Assembly: GCF_000416235.1 (NCBI RefSeq)
Contig: NZ_ATLO01000051.1
Location: forward strand, 124,001-188,000
Direction of reading: 5' to 3'
Length of the DNA: 64,000 nt
Source of the DNA: Pseudomonas sp. CFII64
GTDB taxonomy: Bacteria > Pseudomonadota > Gammaproteobacteria > Pseudomonadales > Pseudomonadaceae
The position numbers and the translations under genes are program-made. Positions 41,054 through 49,873 of this stretch are shown here, one piece after another (position 1 is the stretch's first letter; each line of letters starts with the position of its first letter). The notes below the pieces were generated by a model, which had not been told where the DNA came from, did not search any database, and was given only the letters and a program-made list of their open reading frames with translations.

Positions 41054-42331
41054 ATGTCCAAACTACTCCTGTTGTTTTCACTTGCCCTGGTTGTAACGGG
41101 TTGCGCGAACATCCCAAGAAGCGAAATGTCGGAGTCTGTGTTTTCGTCGCTGGATTGTCCTGCAATCGTCAATCAATTGGATCAGGCACGCGCTACTCGT
41201 GAGAATGCAGCTCAAGCGAGGCGTGGTTCTTGGAAGGTCATCATTCCCATCGCTATTGGCGTGCGTTACTTCAACGCGGCAAGTGTCGAGAATGAGGCTG
41301 ATAAAAGGGTAGTTCTGCTGGTTGAGGAACAACGGGCAAAGAAATGCACTCAGGTCTCTGATTTAACTAAAAATGCGCTACCTGCAAGAGATCGAAAAAT
41401 GGCACCGATATCCGTTGTGTCGTTCCCGTCTCCTCATGATTGGCCTATTTGGGTAGCCCAGGAACTCGGCTATTTTAGCCGCAGCGGAATAACCGTTTCA
41501 CTGACCCCAACCCCTGATTCGAAATTTCAGCTAGCCGGACTCATTGAAGGAGATTTCGACATCGCGATGACTGGCATCGACAATGTTATTGCCTATACAG
41601 AAGGGCAAGGTGAAGTCCGTACGCAGCGCAACGCGGATTTGTTCGCCTTCATGGGCGCCAGCAACAAAGGCTTCCTCCGGCTGGTGACCTCGCCGGAGAT
41701 AAAAAAATACGCCGACCTCAAAGGCAAACAACTGTCAGTGGATGCTCAAACCACAGGCTACTCATTCGTGCTCCGCAAGTTATTGAAGGAAGGCGGCCTA
41801 GGGGCGGCGGATGTAGAGTTTGTCAGCGTGGGTGGGTTGCGTCAGCGTTACCAGACATTAGTTGAACATAAATATGCCGGCACGCTTCTAATCTCGCCAT
41901 TACATGCGGCCGCTCAACAAAAGGGCTTCAATGTACTTGCCAATGTGGAAGACGTACTGGGCCACTATCAAGCATCGGTCGGTGCTGCGCGCCGCGATTG
42001 GGCGAAACACAATCACGTCGAATTAGTCGGCTACATTCGCGCGTATATGCAGGCTGTCGAGTGGCTCCGTAACCCAACAAACAGGGCCGAAGCAATAGCG
42101 ATCCTGAGTAAAAATATGCCGAACTTATCAGGAACCATGGTTGGCCAAACCTATGAAATGCTGTTGGTCCAGCAAGATGGACTTGATCCACGTGCTGAAT
42201 TGGATATTTCGGGAGTTGAGACTGTTCTCGCATTACGCAGTGAGTATGGAAAACCGCAAAAAATTCTAAGTTACGCTGGAAAGTACTACGATCTACAGTA
42301 TCACGCAGAGGCAACTGAATCGCTGAGGTAA
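41054..42331 (+). CDS. Lipoprotein domain fused to an NMT1/SsuA-type substrate-binding domain
   Basis: 425 aa. Signal MSKLLLLFSLALVVTGCANI with lipobox Cys17. Residues about 18-105 resemble a stand-alone Pseudomonas lipoprotein (one Cys in LDCPAIVNQLDQARATRENA, then GSWKVIIPIAIGVRYFN and a second Cys in AKKC). From about 115 on it is a periplasmic binding fold of the NMT1/THI5/SsuA type (ISVVSFPSPHDWPIWVAQEL; GDFDIAMTGIDNV; TGYSFVLRKLLKEGGL; INGYI-like VELVGYIRAYMQAVEWL). These bind sulfonates, nitrate, thiamine precursors or aromatics. No ABC permease or ATPase gene is near, so it may be a sensor or scavenging receptor. ATG has AAGGAAGG upstream. Confidence 0.75.
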   Translation: MSKLLLLFSLALVVTGCANIPRSEMSESVFSSLDCPAIVNQLDQARATRENAAQARRGSWKVIIPIAIGVRYFNAASVENEADKRVVLLVEEQRAKKCTQVSDLTKNALPARDRKMAPISVVSFPSPHDWPIWVAQELGYFSRSGITVSLTPTPDSKFQLAGLIEGDFDIAMTGIDNVIAYTEGQGEVRTQRNADLFAFMGASNKGFLRLVTSPEIKKYADLKGKQLSVDAQTTGYSFVLRKLLKEGGLGAADVEFVSVGGLRQRYQTLVEHKYAGTLLISPLHAAAQQKGFNVLANVEDVLGHYQASVGAARRDWAKHNHVELVGYIRAYMQAVEWLRNPTNRAEAIAILSKNMPNLSGTMVGQTYEMLLVQQDGLDPRAELDISGVETVLALRSEYGKPQKILSYAGKYYDLQYHAEATESLR

Positions 42332-42332
42332 C

Positions 42333-42378
42333 CGGAAAGCTGATCCGGCCTCCTTCGAGCTGGCTGATCAGCTTTCCG
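42333..42378. terminator. Bidirectional hairpin between the fusion lipoprotein and the kinase
   Basis: Twelve-base perfect stem GGAAAGCTGATC / GATCAGCTTTCC with a 20-base loop, spanning the end of the kinase gene. No clear T-run, so termination strength is uncertain. Confidence 0.5.
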
Positions 42379-43741
42379 ATCGACACAAGCAAACGATCAG
42401 GCCAGGCTCCGCTCTTCGGGCAGAAAGTGTCCATCGGTGCGCCCGCGCAATCTCTTGGCAAATAGTCAGGCCTAATCCGGCACCATGGTCGCGTCGATGA
42501 GCACCGCGCCAGAAACGAGCAAATACCTGCGATAGCTGCTCTGGCCTCACACCAGCGCCCCAATCACGTACAGTCAGGGAGTTTTCATCAAGCGCTAAAT
42601 GGACTTCAGTGCCCGGCGGTGCATGCTGGATAGCATTCTCAAGCAGGTTTTTCAGTAGCGTAAACAGGGCGCTGCGGTCGGCCTGCCATAAGCACAGCGT
42701 AGTAGTACTGTTTACCAGAATGAGGCGGACGCCCGCTGCGTCGGCCATACGTCGCAGATAAAAGATGGCCTCGTTTGCAACATCCAGGGTATTAACGGCT
42801 GCAAGGCTGTAATTTTGTACCTCACTGGCTTCGGCCAAAAGCAACAGTTGTTGAACCTGCCGCGTCATGTGGGCGACATCGCTGAGCAGTGAACGGCGAC
42901 CTTCGCTCTGCTCCATCAATTCGATTTGTGCGCATATCAGTGCCAGAGGCGTTTTCAGTTCATGTGCAGCGGTTGCCAGAAAATCCTGTTGTACACGGTA
43001 CCCATGCTCCAAGCGCTCAAGCGTACGGTTAAAGCTGGCCACCAGCGGTGCTATTTCGGATGGCACAGTTTTGACCTCTAATCTGGAATGCAGAGACCGA
43101 GGGGAAATTGCGGCCGCAGACTCCGATATCTCACGTAAAGGTTTAAGCGTGTAGCCCAGCGTAACGTATGCGCAGCCGCCGAATACAAAAAGCAATACCA
43201 GGCTGAAGAGGACAATGCCAGCCCCCATGAACGGCCAGGCGAACCCGACATGGAGCAGCTCCATCAATCTCTTACTGGCCGCAAACTGCAAGTACCAGGT
43301 TCTGCCGTCATGCTCGACAGAGGACGTTGCAGCGTACATCAGCAGGCCTTCACGCTCGAAGTTGAATGCTCCGCTCTCTGATCGGGCAATGCCTATGTTA
43401 GAAGGCCAGAATTTATCCTCAGTGGACGTCAATCTCACATTCGCAGCGGAATCCAGCACTCGGTAGCCGATTTCCTGGCCCAGGCTTTTATAGCTCCAGA
43501 TTCGATTGTCCTGGCTGCTATCGAACCCGATAGGCGTGCCAGCGCTATCAAACTGAAGTTTGCTTGCCAATTCATGAGTACGCTCGGTCACATCCGCGGT
43601 CAGGAAAACATCGCTTTCTGAAACGATCAGGGCGAGTGCCGCTGACGCGATCAGGAGGATGCTCAACAGCACTCCCGCGACATAGGCAAGCAGCATTTTG
43701 AAGCTAATACTATGGCGCCACATCGCATTGGCGTAGCGCAT
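42368..43741 (-). CDS. Membrane sensor histidine kinase (QseC/PmrB type)
   Basis: 457 aa. Two membrane spans (residues about 13-40 and 166-195) frame a ~125-residue periplasmic sensor domain; then HAMP (GYTLKPLREISESAAAIS), HisKA with His260 (FLATAAHELKTPLALI) and HATPase (NLLENAIQHAPPGTEVHL; VRDWGAGV; HGAGLGLTICQEIAR). Start at 43741 has GAGG eight bases upstream and lies inside the end of the response-regulator gene (32-base overlap), so the pair is translationally linked. The periplasmic domain is not one I can name. Confidence 0.9.
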   Translation of the reverse strand: MRYANAMWRHSISFKMLLAYVAGVLLSILLIASAALALIVSESDVFLTADVTERTHELASKLQFDSAGTPIGFDSSQDNRIWSYKSLGQEIGYRVLDSAANVRLTSTEDKFWPSNIGIARSESGAFNFEREGLLMYAATSSVEHDGRTWYLQFAASKRLMELLHVGFAWPFMGAGIVLFSLVLLFVFGGCAYVTLGYTLKPLREISESAAAISPRSLHSRLEVKTVPSEIAPLVASFNRTLERLEHGYRVQQDFLATAAHELKTPLALICAQIELMEQSEGRRSLLSDVAHMTRQVQQLLLLAEASEVQNYSLAAVNTLDVANEAIFYLRRMADAAGVRLILVNSTTTLCLWQADRSALFTLLKNLLENAIQHAPPGTEVHLALDENSLTVRDWGAGVRPEQLSQVFARFWRGAHRRDHGAGLGLTICQEIARAHRWTLSARRAEPGLIVCLCRSES

Positions 43742-44396
43742 ATCCAAGACCTCGCAAATTAACAATTCGTTGAGGGCAGCCGATGGATATCAGTTTGCGG
43801 CGAATTCGATGGAGCGCCACATCCAGAGCATTCGGTGTCACGGCGTCACCTAGTCCCCATGCGGCAGCCTCAATTGCATTACGACGGACGAGCTCCCCTG
43901 GCTTGCGAAGTAACAGCAACATGATCTGCATTTCCGCAGGCGCCAGGGCGATGCTTGCATCGGCATTGCACATCATGCCCGTATCGGGTTGCACACTGAG
44001 TTCGCCGTGGGAAGGCGCCAAGGGGCGGTGTTCGGCAGGTCGACGCAGAAGTGCTCGCACTCGAGCCACCATTTCGTCCATCGCGAATGGCTTGGGTAGA
44101 TAATCATCGGCGCCAGCGTCCAGCCCCTCGACCCGGTCGTGCAGCGCATCTCTTGCCGTCAGGACAAGGCAGGGGAGCCCCATTCCCGCGTCGCGCAAGC
44201 GCCGCAGCAAAATCAGCCCATCCCCGTCCGGCAAACCTCGATCAAGAACCAGCGCTTGATAAGGAAGCTGCTGGAGGGCCGCCCACGCATTGTCGACGCG
44301 GCTAATGACATCAACGGCAATTCCAGAGGCCGTCAAGCCTTTGCAAATAAGATGTGCCAGGCGTTCGTGGTCTTCGACCAAAAGAATACGACTCAT
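43710..44396 (-). CDS. OmpR-family response regulator
   Basis: 228 aa. Receiver with phospho-acceptor Asp52 (ALVLDRGLPDGDGLILLRR), switch Thr/Ala and PKPF lysine; the DNA-binding winged helix ends NALDVALHRIRRKLISIGC then RGLGYAL. Partner of the kinase downstream. The MSRILLVEDHERL start at 44396 is the family start; no good Shine-Dalgarno is seen. Target genes unknown; the nearest are the fusion lipoprotein and the WYL regulator. Confidence 0.92.
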   Translation of the reverse strand: MSRILLVEDHERLAHLICKGLTASGIAVDVISRVDNAWAALQQLPYQALVLDRGLPDGDGLILLRRLRDAGMGLPCLVLTARDALHDRVEGLDAGADDYLPKPFAMDEMVARVRALLRRPAEHRPLAPSHGELSVQPDTGMMCNADASIALAPAEMQIMLLLLRKPGELVRRNAIEAAAWGLGDAVTPNALDVALHRIRRKLISIGCPQRIVNLRGLGYALRQCDVAP

Positions 44397-44715
44397 AAGA
44401 ACAGGCACACATAGTCGACCCGCGAAATGATTTTCGCAGAACGGTCCGGAACGGGCAGGCATTTCAATAGAGCGCACAGGCTAGACATCTTGACGTTACT
44501 CAATGCGAAACAATGATCAGCTGGGCGATTGGCTACAGTGAATGGAGCCTCACGAATCGCCAAGCTGCAAACTCTGTTATCTTCGGCTGTTTTCTCTTAC
44601 TGGCCCCTTACTGACTCATCCGGATTTGGGGCGCACTGAACAACTGCGCTTGATGCGGCCTGTGTGGCGTATCGGTAACCTTCACCCAGGCGTCCGACCT
44701 CTTTTATTCCTCCGA
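44397..44715. other. Intergenic stretch upstream of the two-component genes
   Basis: 319 bases between the response-regulator start and the WYL-regulator stop. It must hold the two-component promoter. I see no gene or clear repeat; a plus-strand open frame entering the WYL gene from 44542 is antisense to it. Confidence 0.35.
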
Positions 44716-45420
44716 TCAGCACACCTCGCCGGAGCCGCTACAAGGCAAGATCTCATGAGCTCGCCATTCCTTGATGAGCTGGCGTCGGTTACGACTGTAG
44801 CGCTCGGCAAGCACTTCCAGTTTTGCGATGTCATCCATAGCTATCACGCGGAACCGGTTGTCCGCTTCACACCACGCCGACAGGAAGCGCTTTGCGTCGA
44901 TAAAGCCCAGCATGATCGGCCAGACAATTTGTTTATCTGCAGGTGCGTGGGTTATCGACAAGGTGATAAGCAGTTTGCGCTGGTCGCGCAATGCGAACCG
45001 GACTTCACTCAGGTCGATTGAAGTGGAAAGGTTGGAGTGGGCGCCCACGTAGAATGTTTCGTCGTCAAAGGTGTGACGCATATCCAGAGGCAACACGGCG
45101 TTAATTTTGGCCAGCGCGTTCTTTACCGCGAAGGCAAATTTATCGTCTGTCTGACGACTGACCCACTGGGCACCGACTACAAGCGCCTGTATTTCTTCTT
45201 CTGTAAATGCCAGCGGGGGTAACAGAAAGCCAGGTTTCAAAATATAACCCAAGCCCGGCTCACCCTCGATGTCGGCGCCCATCCCCTGCAAGGTCACCAC
45301 ATCGCGACGTATGGTGCGTAATGAAACGCCCAACTCCCGCGCAAGCGTCTGGCCCGACACCGTTCTACGATGTCGGCGCAGCACTTGCATTAGCTCAAAC
45401 AAACGGTGACTCCTGGCCAT
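44716..45420 (-). CDS. YafY-like HTH/WYL-domain regulator
   Basis: 234 aa. N-terminal HTH (LFELMQVLRRHRRTVSGQTL then LARELGVSLRTIRRDVVTLQ) and a C-terminal WYL-type region (GAHSNLSTSIDLSEVRFALR, VWPIMLGFIDAKRFLSAWCE, FRVIAMDDIAKLEVLAERY). The WYL triad is altered to W-P-IML. Such regulators bind small ligands or nucleic acid. It lies two bases downstream of the oxidoreductase gene, so they form one operon, and it probably controls that operon. Confidence 0.85.
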   Translation of the reverse strand: MARSHRLFELMQVLRRHRRTVSGQTLARELGVSLRTIRRDVVTLQGMGADIEGEPGLGYILKPGFLLPPLAFTEEEIQALVVGAQWVSRQTDDKFAFAVKNALAKINAVLPLDMRHTFDDETFYVGAHSNLSTSIDLSEVRFALRDQRKLLITLSITHAPADKQIVWPIMLGFIDAKRFLSAWCEADNRFRVIAMDDIAKLEVLAERYSRNRRQLIKEWRAHEILPCSGSGEVC

Positions 45421-45422
45421 GT

Positions 45423-46355
45423 CTACTCCATCGCGATGAGACCTTTACCGCCGAGCTTACGGCCTTTCTCAAGCTCAGTGATCAGTCGAGTCGCCTCGGA
45501 CATCGACACGGTTTCTGCTACCCGAACGTTGTAGCGCCTCTCACTGGCAGCCTTGGCAAGCTGATCCAATATCTCGGCGCGCGGTGAGCCGATAATCATT
45601 TTGAGTCTGCGATCAAAAAAAGCGCGGACAAACTTACCTGGGCCAGGGTTTAGATCAAGAAATACGCCGCCCGATTTCAGTGTCGCAACGCCTTCAGATA
45701 TCGGCAGCGTTGCCGCGGTGTCGTAAACCACGTCGAATCGAGTGGCAATAGTTGATAGCTGCATGTTCCGATAATCATAAACAGTGTCCATACCCAACGA
45801 CTGTGCTAGCTGCATGTCCCTGTCGCTGCAACTGCCCGAGACGACGGCCCCCTGCATCAGAGCTATTTGTACAGCCGCTTCGCCTACGGCTCCGGCACAT
45901 CCATTGACGAAGACATGCTGGCCGGCTCGCAGCCTGGCCTTGTCTATAAGGCCGTTCCAGGCGGTTATACCTGGAGTACCCAGGCAGGCGGCGTGCTCGA
46001 ATGACACATCATCAGGCTTATGGGCTAAAAACGCCTCTTTTGTGATAACGGCTTGGCCAAACGCTCCGCTTTCTTTAAATCGGGCAAGTCCAAAAACCGC
46101 ATCCCCGACCTTGAATCGCGTGACACCTGCGCCGACCGATATAACCCTGCCGGAGAAATCCATGCCCATCGCGCGAGGGAATTTCCTACCGGTAACGATC
46201 TTCATTTGCCCAGTCCGCAGCTTCCAGTCAATGGGATTGATCGCTGAAAACTTGACGCTGACACCGACCTGACCTTTGCCTGGGGCAGGCAGTTCGAAGT
46301 CCTGAACCTGCATGACCTCTGGCCCGCCATATCTGCTGTACTGAATGCGTTTCAT
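45423..46355 (-). CDS. NAD(P)H quinone-reductase-like alcohol dehydrogenase
   Basis: 310 aa, medium-chain dehydrogenase without zinc ligands. N-terminal GroES-like fold (GQVGVSVKFSAINPIDWKLR, FPRAMGMDFSGRVISVGAGV), then the nucleotide-binding fold with VNGCAGAVGEAAVQIALMQG (AxxGxxG). This is the quinone oxidoreductase / NADP-dependent oxidoreductase branch that reduces enones or quinones. Start has GGAG (TTTGGAGACGCATCATG). First gene of a two-gene operon with the WYL regulator. The 288 bases upstream (46356-46643) form the divergent promoter space toward the next gene. Confidence 0.87.
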   Translation of the reverse strand: MKRIQYSRYGGPEVMQVQDFELPAPGKGQVGVSVKFSAINPIDWKLRTGQMKIVTGRKFPRAMGMDFSGRVISVGAGVTRFKVGDAVFGLARFKESGAFGQAVITKEAFLAHKPDDVSFEHAACLGTPGITAWNGLIDKARLRAGQHVFVNGCAGAVGEAAVQIALMQGAVVSGSCSDRDMQLAQSLGMDTVYDYRNMQLSTIATRFDVVYDTAATLPISEGVATLKSGGVFLDLNPGPGKFVRAFFDRRLKMIIGSPRAEILDQLAKAASERRYNVRVAETVSMSEATRLITELEKGRKLGGKGLIAME

Positions 46356-46643
46356 GATGCGTCTCCAAACTCCGGCATACGATTGGGGTAGTCACCGGGC
46401 GGAATCTACAGGCCAAGGCGGTCAGTTTTTGTCACCATTCAATGAAATAGCGAGCAGGGCTCAGCAATGCGCGTTGAGTCCCTAGAGCGCATAGGGTTGG
46501 CGTCTTTGCAATCTTTGATCCTGGTTGGGCTGACGCTGCCCGCGAAGTGTTTTGGGTTCATAACAGTTATCTGATCTGCTCATGAATACTCTTGGCGCGT
46601 GCGCTGTAGCATGACTTCGCTAATAACTATCAGAGATCTATGA

Positions 46644-47033
46644 ATGCGGATATCAGCCCTGCACGCCACTGTTGTCATGAGTTGCCTCTGGATGGGATCA
46701 GTGCTCGCCGCACCGCCGGCAGAACAAGTCGTGCGTATTGCGCAACTGGTGATTGATCCTGCGCAACTGGCGGCCTATCACGCTGCAGTCAAAGAGGAAA
46801 TGGCTGATTCCGTTCGTCTTGAGCCGGGAGTGCTGGCAATTTATTCGGTCGCGGAAAAAGAACACCCGAACCGGCTGCACTTCTTCGAGATCTATGCCGA
46901 TGAAGCGGCGTATCGAAGCCATATTGCGTCCGCGCATTTTCAGAAGTATGTGACAACGACCCAGCCGATGATCCTGTCCAGAGTGCTGATTGAAACCGAT
47001 CCGGTTCAACTCAGCGCCCAGCCCGGTCGATGA
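46644..47033 (+). CDS. Exported antibiotic-biosynthesis-monooxygenase (ABM) domain protein
   Basis: 129 aa. Signal peptide MRISALHATVVMSCLWMGSV with cleavage near LAAPP. The mature ~105 residues fit the ABM/quinol-monooxygenase ferredoxin-like fold (QVVRIAQLVIDPAQLAAYHA, EPGVLAIYSVAEKEHPNRLH, FFEIYADEAAYRSHIASAHF). Cytoplasmic relatives such as YgiN act on quinols; an exported version is unusual. The downstream gene also encodes a small exported alpha/beta-barrel protein, and a LysR gene ends the row. Confidence 0.82.
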   Translation: MRISALHATVVMSCLWMGSVLAAPPAEQVVRIAQLVIDPAQLAAYHAAVKEEMADSVRLEPGVLAIYSVAEKEHPNRLHFFEIYADEAAYRSHIASAHFQKYVTTTQPMILSRVLIETDPVQLSAQPGR

Positions 47034-47090
47034 TCGATCTAAGGGGCCGGTCGGTGCGCCGAACAATTTGGTCTTTCAATGGAGGAAGTG

Positions 47091-47486
47091 ATGAAAAATG
47101 TGAAGGTCATGGCACTTGCAATCGCGGGCCTGGCGTTTTTTGCAGCAGGTAGTTGCCGGGTAATGGCATCAGAAGCCTTGTCTGCAACAGCCCCGGCCTA
47201 CTATGTTGCCGAGTTTGAGGTCACCGATCCTGAGGGGATGAAGCCTTACAGTGCGCAGGTGGAGGCAACCTTCAAACCCTATGGTGGGCATTTCATCGTG
47301 CGTGGCGGCAAGACCATTTCGCTTGAAGGTTTAGCGCCAAAACGTCGCCGTGTTGTCATTGAGTTTGCCAGCGTCGAACAAGCCCGGGCTTGGTATAACT
47401 CGGCGGAGTACACCGAGCTGAGGAAAATCCGCCAGCGTTCAGCCAAGACAGATGTCTATTTGATCGAGGGGGTATCAGCGCAATAG
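47091..47486 (+). CDS. Exported DUF1330 protein
   Basis: 131 aa. Signal peptide MKNVKVMALAIAGLAFFAAG, cleavage probably at VMA-SEA; a Cys in GSC is not a good lipobox. The mature part is a DUF1330 fold, another dimeric ferredoxin-like barrel (AYYVAEFEVTDPEGMKPYSA, YGGHFIVRGGKTISLEGLAP, RVVIEFASVEQARAWYNSAE). Start at 47091 is set by GGAGGAAGTG. It follows the ABM gene by 57 bases and precedes the LysR gene by 16, so all three are probably one transcript. Confidence 0.85.
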   Translation: MKNVKVMALAIAGLAFFAAGSCRVMASEALSATAPAYYVAEFEVTDPEGMKPYSAQVEATFKPYGGHFIVRGGKTISLEGLAPKRRRVVIEFASVEQARAWYNSAEYTELRKIRQRSAKTDVYLIEGVSAQ

Positions 47487-47502
47487 TCAAGGGAGTAGCA
47501 AA

Positions 47503-48417
47503 ATGCTGCGCGAGAACGCGAACGACCTACTGGTCTTCATTGCAGTGGCGCGAGAAAGAAGTTTCACCAAAGCGGCTTCACAACTGCGAGTGTCTCAATC
47601 TGCGATGAGCCATACCATCAAGGCATTCGAAGAAAGATTAGGGATGAGGCTCCTAACCCGCACCACACGCAGTGTCACATTGACCGATGCCGGACAGGCG
47701 CTCTACGACAGCATGAACCCTCACTTCGAGGCCATGGAGGCCAATTTTCAGAGCTTGCTGGGCCTACGAGAAAAGCCCGCCGGCACCCTGCGGATCACTG
47801 CGGCAGACTTCAGCTTTCATACGGTGTTATGGCCAGTGCTGGAAACCTTTTTGGCGAGGTACCCGGACATCAACGTTGAGGTGAACTGTGACTATCGACT
47901 GGTCGACATCGTAGCCGACCGTTATGACGCAGGCGTCCGGTATGGCGACACGGTTGGAGAGGGGATGATCGCTACACGGATAGCCCCTGACATGCGCATG
48001 GCCGTCGTAGCGACGCCGGCCTACTTCGCGCTACATGTACCGCCTGGAGAACCCGACGAACTTGTCAGCCATAACTGCATCAACATGCGATTCCCCACCC
48101 ATGGCGGTATCTATACTTGGGAGTTCGAAAAAGAAGGCACTACCAAGAATATTCAAGTCAGTGGGCAGCTCGTCGTCAATGGCGTTTATCAGACACTCGA
48201 TGCCTGCCGGAGCGGGGCGGGGTTGGGGTATTTGCCGGAAACACTGGTTCTGCAGCACATTGACAAGGGCGAGTTGATTCGGGTGCTGCAAGACTGGTGC
48301 CCGCCGTTCGCCGGATTCCACCTGTATTACCCCAGTCGCCTTCAATCCTCACCGGCGTTCAGCCTTTTGGTAGAAGCACTGCGCTATCCCCGGCGCCCCC
48401 AAGTGGGAGAAGACTGA
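47503..48417 (+). CDS. LysR-family transcriptional regulator
   Basis: 304 aa. N-terminal HTH (NDLLVFIAVARERSFTKAAS then QLRVSQSAMSHTIKAFEERL, TRTTRSVTLTDAG). C-terminal effector domain of the CrgA/PecT-like branch (GTLRITAADFSFHTVLWPVL, YDAGVRYGDTVGEGMIATRI). Unlike most LysR genes it is in the same direction as, and downstream of, its likely targets (ABM and DUF1330 genes). Confidence 0.9.
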   Translation: MLRENANDLLVFIAVARERSFTKAASQLRVSQSAMSHTIKAFEERLGMRLLTRTTRSVTLTDAGQALYDSMNPHFEAMEANFQSLLGLREKPAGTLRITAADFSFHTVLWPVLETFLARYPDINVEVNCDYRLVDIVADRYDAGVRYGDTVGEGMIATRIAPDMRMAVVATPAYFALHVPPGEPDELVSHNCINMRFPTHGGIYTWEFEKEGTTKNIQVSGQLVVNGVYQTLDACRSGAGLGYLPETLVLQHIDKGELIRVLQDWCPPFAGFHLYYPSRLQSSPAFSLLVEALRYPRRPQVGED

Positions 48418-49055
48418 ATAGCTCCGCGCGGCATCCCTTTCAAACCATCAAACAGCCTGCCCGACGACACCTACAGACTATCCGGATCGCCGAAAAACAT
48501 TTTGACTTGGCTCTAGCACGGTGTTTACAGCCCGAAAAAAACTAATTGTGCCCCCAATTTTGCCCCCATTCGCACCGGGTGCGCGGGCGATCGCGAATGG
48601 CGATTTCCCACGGTCTCAAGTCTGGCAGTGCGTGGATCAGTGTATTTCGTTTGGGGTTCGGTGTGGGCTTGAGGTTTCTTCGCGTAAATAAGTCTATGGT
48701 TGTTTGAGATGAAGGTTTGATCGGCCATTTCCATAGCGGCCAGCGGTGCGTTGGCGCCCAATGCCCGTGCTCGAGCATAACCTCGGGTATCACGCCAATC
48801 CACAAGATGCGCAACCACTGTTTGCCGATGGGGCTTTGGGGACAGCCGGGCTTTCAACAATGACGCCGGCATGAGCGGTGAGGTGCAACAAGCCTAATCG
48901 GAGCAGGTCGGTTTTGGCCCCTATGCGATAACTGCGTGCGAAGCACAGGAATTTGGCAACCTGGGCCGCGCCAAGGATCTCAACTCTTAGAGTATCTCCG
49001 CCTTGGCCCCGTGCATATCTGCCTACCCCATGTATGGGGTGCTAGGGATCGAGTA
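48418..49055. other. Gene-free, structured stretch (possible relic of an integrated element)
   Basis: No frame here has a convincing start and family. A minus-strand frame ending near 48542 with a repeated WGQNWG-type end could be the tail of a lost integrase, but I cannot support that. Toward the right are strong inverted repeats: CCAAGG/CCTTGG (48971-48976 and 49001-49006), an ACTCT-T-AGAGT inside it, and ACCCCAT-GT-ATGGGGT at 49025-49040. Confidence 0.4.
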
Positions 49056-49078
49056 TTCGACTCGCTGCGTCCCGGCCA
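49056..49078 (+). other. tRNA-like 3' end (possible second attachment site)
   Basis: Canonical T-loop TTCGACT, a T-stem 3' strand, a seven-base acceptor strand CGTCCCG, one discriminator base, then CCA. The five bases in front of the loop do not pair with the T-stem 3' strand, and no cloverleaf can be built upstream, so it is a detached tRNA 3' end. A T-rich hairpin follows. It bounds, with 40688-40710, an 8.3-kb block, but the two tRNA ends differ in sequence and strand. Confidence 0.4.
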
Positions 49079-49085
49079 TTTAATT

Positions 49086-49131
49086 CAAGGGGTTGCAGCT
49101 TTTTTCTCGCGGCCCCTTTTTTATTTTTAGC
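49086..49131 (+). terminator. Terminator-like hairpin after the tRNA-like end
   Basis: CAAGGGG...GCCCCTT with an interrupted stem and a T-rich loop, followed by TTTTATTTTT. Resembles the terminators that follow tRNA genes. The remaining 49132-49255 holds nothing I can name. Confidence 0.45.
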
Positions 49132-49255
49132 ATTTTTACCCCTCCAACCGACCAGCCGTTGGCGGGACGTAAGTGCTGCCGATTGGGCGTCCGCAATGTT
49201 AGCAAGCGCGTTGTATGGTTACTTAGCACGTCGTCCTCACCTTTTCACCGATTGA

Positions 49256-49873
49256 TCAGGTGCAGCCGTTCAGTTCGTCAAGGGTTAAAACGTCTTCGGC
49301 CTGTTCACGCCAGCGACGCACAATGCCCAGCTCTATGTCGAACATGTCCAGTACCCTTCCGACGGTGTGATCGATCATTTCCTCCAGGCTCTTGGGGCGT
49401 GCATAGAAGGCGGGCACTGGGGGCGAGATGATGGCTCCAAGCTCGGCCAGTTCGGCCATGCTACGCAGATGATTGCGGTGTAATGGGGTTTCACGAACCA
49501 TCAAGACCAGGCGTCTGCGCTCCTTGAGTACTACATCGGCGGCGCGGGTCAGGAGGGAGGAGGTAACTCCGCTGGCAATCTCGGACAGGCTTCGAATGGA
49601 GCAGGGCGCTATGATCATACCCATGGTCTTGAATGATCCGCTGGCGATAGCGGCACCAATGTCCTGACTGGAATAACTGACGTCGGCCATGGCCTTGAGT
49701 TGTGTCCAGCTGATATCGGTTTCGTGGGCGAGGGTGATCATCGCGGACTTACTGACCACCAGATGCGTCTCGATCGGCGTATCGCGCAGCAATTCAAGCA
49801 GGCGCACGCCATAAATCGCCCCTGAGGCACCGGAAATCCCGATGATCAATCGCTGTGGGCGGCTATCGCTCAT
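49256..49873 (-). CDS. ubiX: UbiX-type flavin prenyltransferase
   Basis: 205 aa. Joins dimethylallyl phosphate to FMN to make prenylated FMN, the cofactor of UbiD decarboxylases. Family signature GISGASGAIYGVRLLELL at the N-terminus, SFKTMGMIIAPCSIRSLSEI then ASGVTSSLLTRAADVVLKER, and RLVLMVRETPLHRNHLRSM. Its ATG overlaps the LysR stop (ATGA), so it is made with that regulator. With a ubiD gene 8 kb away in the same cluster, this is probably a dedicated (Pad1-like) copy for catabolism rather than the ubiquinone-pathway UbiX. Confidence 0.93.
   Translation of the reverse strand: MSDSRPQRLIIGISGASGAIYGVRLLELLRDTPIETHLVVSKSAMITLAHETDISWTQLKAMADVSYSSQDIGAAIASGSFKTMGMIIAPCSIRSLSEIASGVTSSLLTRAADVVLKERRRLVLMVRETPLHRNHLRSMAELAELGAIISPPVPAFYARPKSLEEMIDHTVGRVLDMFDIELGIVRRWREQAEDVLTLDELNGCT

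Noticed and set aside
48525..48872. 115-codon minus frame as an integrase fragment
   Set aside because: No catalytic Arg, His-x-x-Arg or Tyr motif; resemblance limited to a short repetitive C-terminus.
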